NCBI GenBank assembly: GCA_036351575.1 | Contig: JAZBPJ010000176.1 | Location: forward strand, 1-10,000 | Length of the DNA stretch: 10,000 bases | Direction: 5' to 3' | Source of the DNA: JABDPF01 sp036351575 | GTDB taxonomy: Bacteria; Pseudomonadota; Gammaproteobacteria; Xanthomonadales; SZUA-36 | In this document: positions 6,028 through 10,000 of the stretch, in pieces | How positions within the stretch are numbered: position 1 is the stretch's first letter | Layout: every line of letters begins with the position of its first letter | Program-made: the position numbers and the translations under genes | The notes under the pieces: model-generated | What the model was told of the DNA's origin: nothing | The model's input: only the letters and a program-made list of their open reading frames with translations | Database searches by the model: none

Positions 6028-7128
6028 GTGACCCCCAGCAGCACACCGATCCTGACCGAACTCGACCATTTTCCCGACGGCCTGCTGGAACGGGAAGCAG
6101 ACTCGCTGCACCGGCAATTGCCCGGACCCACGCTGATTCACCTGCGCGGCCGCCTCGAGCGGCCGCTGGTCGTCAGCGTGCTGCAGCACGGCAACGAGAC
6201 CACCGGCTGGGAGGCCGTGCGCCGCCTGATGAAAAGCCATTACGACCGCGATGAACTGCCCCGCTCCCTGGTCATTTTTATCGGCAACCCCGTGGCCGCC
6301 GCCCACCGCCTGCGCCGCCTCGACGATCAGCCGGATTTCAACCGCTGCTGGCCGGGCGGCGTTGAACCAGACAACGCCTATACGCGATTGTTCCGCAAAA
6401 TCCACGACCGCTTTCTCGAGCTGCGGCCGCTGGCCTGCATCGATATCCACAACAATACCGGGCTCAACCCGCACTACGCCGCCGTGAACCGGATTCGCTC
6501 GGACTACCTGAGGCTGGCCTCGCTGTTTTCGTCAAAGGTAACTTATTTCACGGTTCCGCTGGGTACGCTTTCACACTCGATGTCTGAATTCTGTCCGTCA
6601 CTGACGCTGGAATGCGGCCAGGCCGGGGAAGTTCACGGTACCGACCACAGTATGGCATTCCTGGAGACCTGTCTTCACCTGGAAAAGATTTCCCTGGAGC
6701 CGCCGGACCCGGACGCGGTGCACCTGTTCCACATGGTGGCCACGGTCAACGTCGATTCGGACGTCCTGTTTGGCTTTGGAAAGCTGCCGCTGGACGTCGC
6801 GTTCAAGGAAGACCTGGACCTGTACAACTTCAAAGAGCTTCCTCCCGGCACCTCCTGGGGCGTGATCAACAAGCCGGAAAACCCGCCCCTGCTGGCCCGG
6901 GACAACGAAGGCAATGACATCACGGAGCGGTTCTTCTCGTTCGAAGACGGCGAGATCCGAACCCGCAGTGAAGTCATGCCGTCGATGCTTTCGCTCGACC
7001 GCCGCGTGATAAATCAGGATTGCCTGTGCTACCTGATGGAACGGATTCACTTCGAGGACAACGAAGAAGTCACCACGATCGATCCGCTGCCTGAGGGCAT
7101 CGAGCGCTCGGACCGGCCCGGCAGCTGA
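6028..7128 (+). CDS. Succinylglutamate desuccinylase/aspartoacylase-family zinc hydrolase
   Basis: M14-like metal-dependent amidohydrolase of the AstE/aspartoacylase family, which removes an acyl group from an N-acyl amino acid. Visible active-site motifs in the 366 residues are QHGNETTGWE, with H54 and E57 as zinc ligands; IGNPVAAAHRLRR (85-97) with DFNRCW (103-108), matching the substrate-binding 'GNP...R..DLNR' segment; DIHNNTG with H141 as third ligand; and TLECGQAGE with E195 as the catalytic Glu. The C-terminal part from about 235 fits the beta-rich second domain of the family. The start is GTG at 6028: an in-frame TGA lies three codons upstream at 6016, no other start lies between, and the ribosome-binding site is weak. 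No ast genes for arginine succinylation are adjacent, so the substrate is open, and the gene should not be named astE. It is transcribed divergently from the ABC operon, 127 bp away. Confidence 0.85.
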   Translation: MTPSSTPILTELDHFPDGLLEREADSLHRQLPGPTLIHLRGRLERPLVVSVLQHGNETTGWEAVRRLMKSHYDRDELPRSLVIFIGNPVAAAHRLRRLDDQPDFNRCWPGGVEPDNAYTRLFRKIHDRFLELRPLACIDIHNNTGLNPHYAAVNRIRSDYLRLASLFSSKVTYFTVPLGTLSHSMSEFCPSLTLECGQAGEVHGTDHSMAFLETCLHLEKISLEPPDPDAVHLFHMVATVNVDSDVLFGFGKLPLDVAFKEDLDLYNFKELPPGTSWGVINKPENPPLLARDNEGNDITERFFSFEDGEIRTRSEVMPSMLSLDRRVINQDCLCYLMERIHFEDNEEVTTIDPLPEGIERSDRPGS

Positions 7129-7170
7129 CACGGCGGGTTACAACCGAACGGGGATTATCAACCCTGACTA

Positions 7171-7464
7171 ATGTCACTGTTGAACGCGGCCCGCCTGCGC
7201 GAAGATACGCAGCAGGAAAACCCGAGGTTTGAGCGAATGAGCATGTGGACCGCCATTGTACTGATCGTCATCGCCGCCATGGCCAGCGAGGCCTACCGTC
7301 ATCATGTAAAAGCGCGCAGCGCAGCACCCCGCCAGGAAGAACTGGACGAATTGAAGCGAAAAATCGATGCGCTGAATACCGAGCTTCGGGAACGCGTCGA
7401 AACGCTGGAACGCATCGTCACCGACGATAAAGTCGACCTCAAGCGGAAGTTCGAGAAACTGTAG
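7171..7464 (+). CDS. Small PspB-like membrane protein
   Basis: The protein has one hydrophobic segment (about residues 25-39, WTAIVLIVIAAMASEA) followed by a basic patch and a charged coiled coil (about 54-82), ending RVETLERIVTDDKVDLKRKF. The membrane helix plus 'LE.IV.D' coiled-coil end resembles PspB, the inner-membrane protein that with PspC signals envelope stress, but no pspA, pspC or pspF is in the window. Two starts are possible. The ATG at 7171 gives 97 residues but lacks a Shine-Dalgarno. The in-frame ATG at 7237 gives 75 residues, near the usual PspB length, and has GAGG at 7224-7227 nine bases upstream. I list the longer form and consider the shorter at least as likely. It follows the hydrolase by 42 nt and ends just before a strong terminator, so both may share a transcript. 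Confidence 0.75.
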   Translation: MSLLNAARLREDTQQENPRFERMSMWTAIVLIVIAAMASEAYRHHVKARSAAPRQEELDELKRKIDALNTELRERVETLERIVTDDKVDLKRKFEKL

Positions 7465-7490
7465 CCGTCAACCCCGGCTCAAAAAATGCG

Positions 7491-7516
7491 AAAGCGGGCC
7501 TTGCGCCCGCTTTTTT
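7491..7516 (+). terminator. Intrinsic terminator, likely bidirectional
   Basis: AAAGCGGGC (7491-7499) pairs with GCCCGCTTT (7505-7513) around a 5-nt loop and runs into TTTTTT (7511-7516), then GTTTGTTTG. It would end the plus-strand hydrolase/PspB-like transcript 27 nt after the stop at 7464. The opposite strand has the same stem followed by TTTCGCATTTTTT, so it can also stop the response-regulator transcript coming from the right. Confidence 0.88.
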
Positions 7517-7597
7517 GTTTGTTTGCGATCAGCCCGAACCCCGCACCCGTATCCCGGAAGGTGGCCGAGGACAGGGAAGGCTGGTGAAACATGCGGC

Positions 7598-8239
7598 TCA
7601 GATCAGGCCCAGCTCCAGCGCTTTCAGCACCGCGCGGGTGCGGTCGCGCACGCCCATCTTCGAGAGAATATTGGACACGTGGTTCTTGACCGTGCCCTCG
7701 GCCACGTCCAGCGAATTGGCGATTTCCTTGTTGCTGTAGCCGCCCGCCATCAGCCGCAGGATCTCCGTCTCCCGGTCGGTCAGCGGATCCGGCTGCTCCA
7801 GGCTGGAAAACTCGTTGTGCATGTGCTCGAGCCCCTTGAGCAGCCGCTGCGTGATCGCCGGCTTGACGATCGATTCCCCGGCCGCCACTTTCTTGACCGC
7901 GTTGACCAGGTCCGCCAGGGCCACGTCCTTGAGCAGGTAGCCCCGCGCGCCGTAGCGGATACCCGCCAGCACGAGTTCATCGTCATCGAACGTCGTCAGG
8001 ATGATCGTGGGCGGCAGCGCATCGCGCTCCGACAGCTCCTTCAGCACGTCCATGCCCGATTTGCCCGGCATGCGCATGTCCAGCAGGACCACGTCGGGAT
8101 TCACCTCGGGGATCATCTCGATCGCCTCCGACCCGTCGGCCGCCTCGGCGATGACCTCTATTTCGTCGGACAGCTCCAGCAGGCTGCGCACGCCCTTGCG
8201 CACCAGGTTCTGGTCGTCCACCAGCATTACGTTGATCAT
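7598..8239 (-). CDS. LuxR/NarL-family response regulator
   Basis: DNA-binding partner of the upstream sensor kinase, 213 residues. The receiver domain (about 1-118) has the acidic pair D8-D9, phosphoacceptor D54 in VVLLDMRMPG, the conserved Thr at 82-83 (LTTFDDDE) and K104 in YLLKDV. The LuxR-type helix-turn-helix (about 150-213) begins LTDRETEILRLMAGG and includes NKEIANSLDVAEGTVKNHV, where the recognition helix lies. Phosphorylation should promote dimerisation and promoter binding; targets are unknown. It starts 30 nt after the kinase stop, with AAGG (8247-8250) 7 nt before the ATG. The gap holds a 5-bp hairpin, GCCTG at 8255-8259 with CAGGC at 8264-8268. The gene ends facing the bidirectional terminator at 7491-7516. 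Confidence 0.95.
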   Translation of the reverse strand: MINVMLVDDQNLVRKGVRSLLELSDEIEVIAEAADGSEAIEMIPEVNPDVVLLDMRMPGKSGMDVLKELSERDALPPTIILTTFDDDELVLAGIRYGARGYLLKDVALADLVNAVKKVAAGESIVKPAITQRLLKGLEHMHNEFSSLEQPDPLTDRETEILRLMAGGYSNKEIANSLDVAEGTVKNHVSNILSKMGVRDRTRAVLKALELGLI

Positions 8240-8269
8240 GTTTTCGCCTTTTTCGCCTGCAGCCAGGCG

Positions 8270-9430
8270 CTATGTCGTGTTTTCCAGTCCAACCCAGGCG
8301 CGCAAGCGGAAACCCGCACCCGGCCTGGAATCGATTTCCAGTCCTCCGCCGAGCGAATTCAGCCGCTCGGACATGCCCTTGAGGCCGTTGCCGGGCTCGA
8401 CTTTTTTCACGCCCTGCCCGTCGTCGCGCGCGCTCAGTGTAACCGAATCGCCGGCCTGCTCCAGGCTGATCCAAAGGTTGTCGGCACGCGCGTGGCGCAC
8501 GCTGTTGGTGATGACTTCCTGGGCGCAGCGCAGCATCACCTGCGCCCGCACCGGGTCGAGCCGGGCGACTTCCAGGGGAAGGTCCAGGTGGATGCGCGGT
8601 TCCGGCATGCCGTCGACCAGGGTTTGCAGCGCGGCAGAGACATCGACCCGGTCGTCGAGGCGCATCTCGCTGACGGCCTCGCGCACGTCCGCCAGCAGCA
8701 GCTTGGCCAGGGAATGGGCCTGCTGGACGTGTTCCAGCGCCTTGCCCTCGACCAGGTGTGTCGCAACTTCCAGGTTCAGCGTCAGGGCCGTCAGGTGATG
8801 TCCGACCAGGTCGTGGAGCTCACGCGCGATACGCACCCGCTCGGCGATGCGTGTATTGTCCGCCAGCAGGGCTTGAGTGGCCCTCAGCTCCGAGTTGACC
8901 TTGCGCAGCTGGTCGCGGGCCTCGTTCTGGCGCAGCGCGACGAAGCCGCTCATGAAGGCAAACAGCGAAACCGCCAGGAACAGGCCGCCGGTGACCGCGG
9001 CGTCGCCGAATTCGATCTCGGAAATGTTATTGAGCACCAGGACCAGCAGCACGTTCTGCCCCAGCAGCCAGACGACCGCCCAGGTGGTGGGCAGCATCCA
9101 CGGCAGCAGGCCGCCGACGATCAGCAGCAGGATGCCGCCGAGCGCGGTCTGGGACATCATGCTGACGCCGAGCGCCGCCACGGTCAGGATCGAGACGGTC
9201 ACCAGGCGATGCACCATGCTGGTTCGCACCGGCAGCTCGCGCACCTGGTTCCAGTAAGTGAAGCCGAACACCAGGTGCAGAATCCACCAGCCCAGGTACT
9301 GGTCGGAACCCAGCGGCTCGGTGTACCAGGAATACATCAGCAGCAGCGGGATGGCTGCGCAGAACCAGGCGAACAGCCCGGCGTAGCGCAGCAGCTCGAT
9401 CGGCCGATATTTTTCGTCGATGACGCTCAT
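8270..9430 (-). CDS. DesK/NarX-type (HisKA_3) membrane sensor histidine kinase
   Basis: Sensor of the two-component pair, 386 residues. About six hydrophobic segments lie between residues 13 and 164 (near 13-34, 46-60, 76-92, 95-113, 117-135 and 144-164), with almost no periplasmic domain, so the signal is probably sensed within or at the membrane. A linker coiled coil (about 167-195) leads into the HisKA_3 dimerisation domain, where H206 in RELHDLVGHH is the phosphoacceptor. The ATPase domain has the N-box around N309 (EVITNSVRHA), the G1 box DDGQG at 336-340 and the G2 box GNGLKGM at 347-353. This architecture is that of DesK, LiaS and similar kinases; I cannot assign the signal. It is co-transcribed with the response regulator and diverges from the HExxH-motif gene at 9532. 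Confidence 0.93.
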   Translation of the reverse strand: MSVIDEKYRPIELLRYAGLFAWFCAAIPLLLMYSWYTEPLGSDQYLGWWILHLVFGFTYWNQVRELPVRTSMVHRLVTVSILTVAALGVSMMSQTALGGILLLIVGGLLPWMLPTTWAVVWLLGQNVLLVLVLNNISEIEFGDAAVTGGLFLAVSLFAFMSGFVALRQNEARDQLRKVNSELRATQALLADNTRIAERVRIARELHDLVGHHLTALTLNLEVATHLVEGKALEHVQQAHSLAKLLLADVREAVSEMRLDDRVDVSAALQTLVDGMPEPRIHLDLPLEVARLDPVRAQVMLRCAQEVITNSVRHARADNLWISLEQAGDSVTLSARDDGQGVKKVEPGNGLKGMSERLNSLGGGLEIDSRPGAGFRLRAWVGLENTT

Positions 9431-9531
9431 GCCCCGCCAGAATCACTGCCGCTAATTTGGATAGGCTAATATTACCCCAGCCGGAAACGGCGAAAACATC
9501 TCATTAGTCATGCAAACCGTCCACGACAACC
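9431..9531. promoter_or_regulatory. Divergent intergenic region with an A/T-rich palindrome
   Basis: This 101-bp space must carry promoters for the kinase (minus) and the HExxH gene (plus). The perfect 8-bp palindrome TAATATTA at 9467-9474, in a GC-rich genome, could serve as a -10 element in either direction. GCTAAT is repeated just to its left, near 9451 and again beside the palindrome. No convincing -35 was found at the right distance on either strand, so the assignment is tentative. Confidence 0.3.
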
Positions 9532-10000
9532 ATGGCCGCTGATGTACTCAGAGTCCGGGATTGCGATGAAACCGCGCTGCGCGGCCTGCTGGAGCGCTTT
9601 GGCCTCGAGCTCCGGTGCCTGCGCGGCGATACCGTCATTCCCGGCTCGTACTGGGGAGAGGCGGAAGCCGGGCTGATCGAAAACCGGGTCATCGTGCGGC
9701 CGGACACCCCGGTCCACTCGCTGCTGCACGAGGCCTGCCACTGCATCTGCATGGACCCGGAGCGGCGCTGCGAACTGAATACCGACGCGGGTGGGGACCA
9801 CGACGAAGAAAACGCGGTCTGTTACCTGCAGATCGTGCTGGCGGATGAAATCACCGGCATGGGCAGCGATCGCATGATGCAGGACATGGATACCTGGGGT
9901 TACACCTTTCGGCTGGGTTCGGCCCGGGCCTGGTTCGAGCGGGACGCCGATGACGCCCGGCAGTGGCTCTTGACGAACGGCCTGCTGACGGCTGCAGGCC
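9532..10000 (+). CDS. HExxH-motif protein, putative zinc metallopeptidase (incomplete at the right edge)
   Basis: The frame runs from ATG at 9532 to the window end, 156 residues with no stop. An in-frame TAG at 9505 precedes it and no other ATG lies between, so this is the likely start, although no good Shine-Dalgarno is visible. The core is HSLLHEACHCIC, with H66-E67-x-x-H70 forming an HExxH zinc site. About 20 residues later GGDHDEENAVCYLQ (87-100) offers E92/E93 as a possible third ligand, as in gluzincin-type proteins. RLGSARAWFERDADDA (127-142) is another segment likely to be conserved. There is no signal peptide or membrane segment, so it is probably cytosolic. Seven Cys occur in 156 residues, three of them in the HEACHCIC segment. 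It may be an uncharacterised family without proven peptidase activity. Its role beside the kinase is unknown. Confidence 0.65.
   Translation, partial: MAADVLRVRDCDETALRGLLERFGLELRCLRGDTVIPGSYWGEAEAGLIENRVIVRPDTPVHSLLHEACHCICMDPERRCELNTDAGGDHDEENAVCYLQIVLADEITGMGSDRMMQDMDTWGYTFRLGSARAWFERDADDARQWLLTNGLLTAAG

Noticed and set aside
7523..9469. Very long plus-strand open frame (648 codons) opposite the kinase and regulator genes
   Set aside because: It lies antisense to two genes with clear domain motifs and has a low-complexity His/Gln/Arg-rich translation. Such frames are common opposite GC-rich coding DNA.
9510..9542. Ten-codon ORF starting at the ATG at 9510, ending in the start of the HExxH gene
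   Set aside because: No ribosome-binding site and no recognisable leader-peptide feature; chance is sufficient.

Overview
This 10 kb window is GC-rich and tightly packed, with no rRNA, tRNA, phage, transposase or CRISPR genes. The gene types (a SecB-fold protein, a PspB-like protein, an AlkA-type glycosylase, a DesK-type two-component pair and an AstE/aspartoacylase-type enzyme) suggest a gammaproteobacterium, perhaps near the Xanthomonadales or Chromatiales. This placement is inferred from gene content only; no taxonomic marker is present.

Layout. Positions 1-417 (minus) hold the N-terminal part of a divergent SecB-like protein. Positions 418-691 are non-coding and contain a compact palindromic repeat element of about 121 bp with internal hairpins, flanked by an imperfect direct repeat. 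Positions 692-5900 (minus) are one operon of five genes: a GldA-type ABC ATPase, an ABC-2 permease, a GldG-like protein, a DUF4340 protein and an AlkA-family 3-methyladenine DNA glycosylase. Three of the four junctions are 4-bp ATGA overlaps and the fourth is a 10-nt gap with a strong Shine-Dalgarno. A good sigma70-like promoter lies just upstream, in a short divergent intergenic region. Positions 6028-7128 (plus) encode an AstE/aspartoacylase-type zinc hydrolase, and 7171-7464 (plus) a small PspB-like membrane protein followed by a clear intrinsic terminator that can act on both strands. Positions 7598-9430 (minus) encode a LuxR/NarL-type response regulator and its upstream DesK-type six-helix membrane sensor kinase. 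At 9532, divergent from the kinase, begins an incomplete gene for a Cys-rich protein with an HExxH zinc-protease motif.

How the genes fit together. The ATPase, permease, GldG-like and DUF4340 proteins form a recognised ABC exporter/auxiliary module resembling GldAFG of Bacteroidetes, but no gliding genes are present and the substrate is unknown. The DNA repair glycosylase at the 3' end is translationally coupled to this module, which is unexpected from function. The kinase and regulator form a complete pair with unknown signal and targets. The most unusual features are the structured repeat at 482-665, the HEACHCIC-containing protein at the right edge and the glycosylase tied to the Gld-like operon. 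No clearly new multi-gene system was identified.
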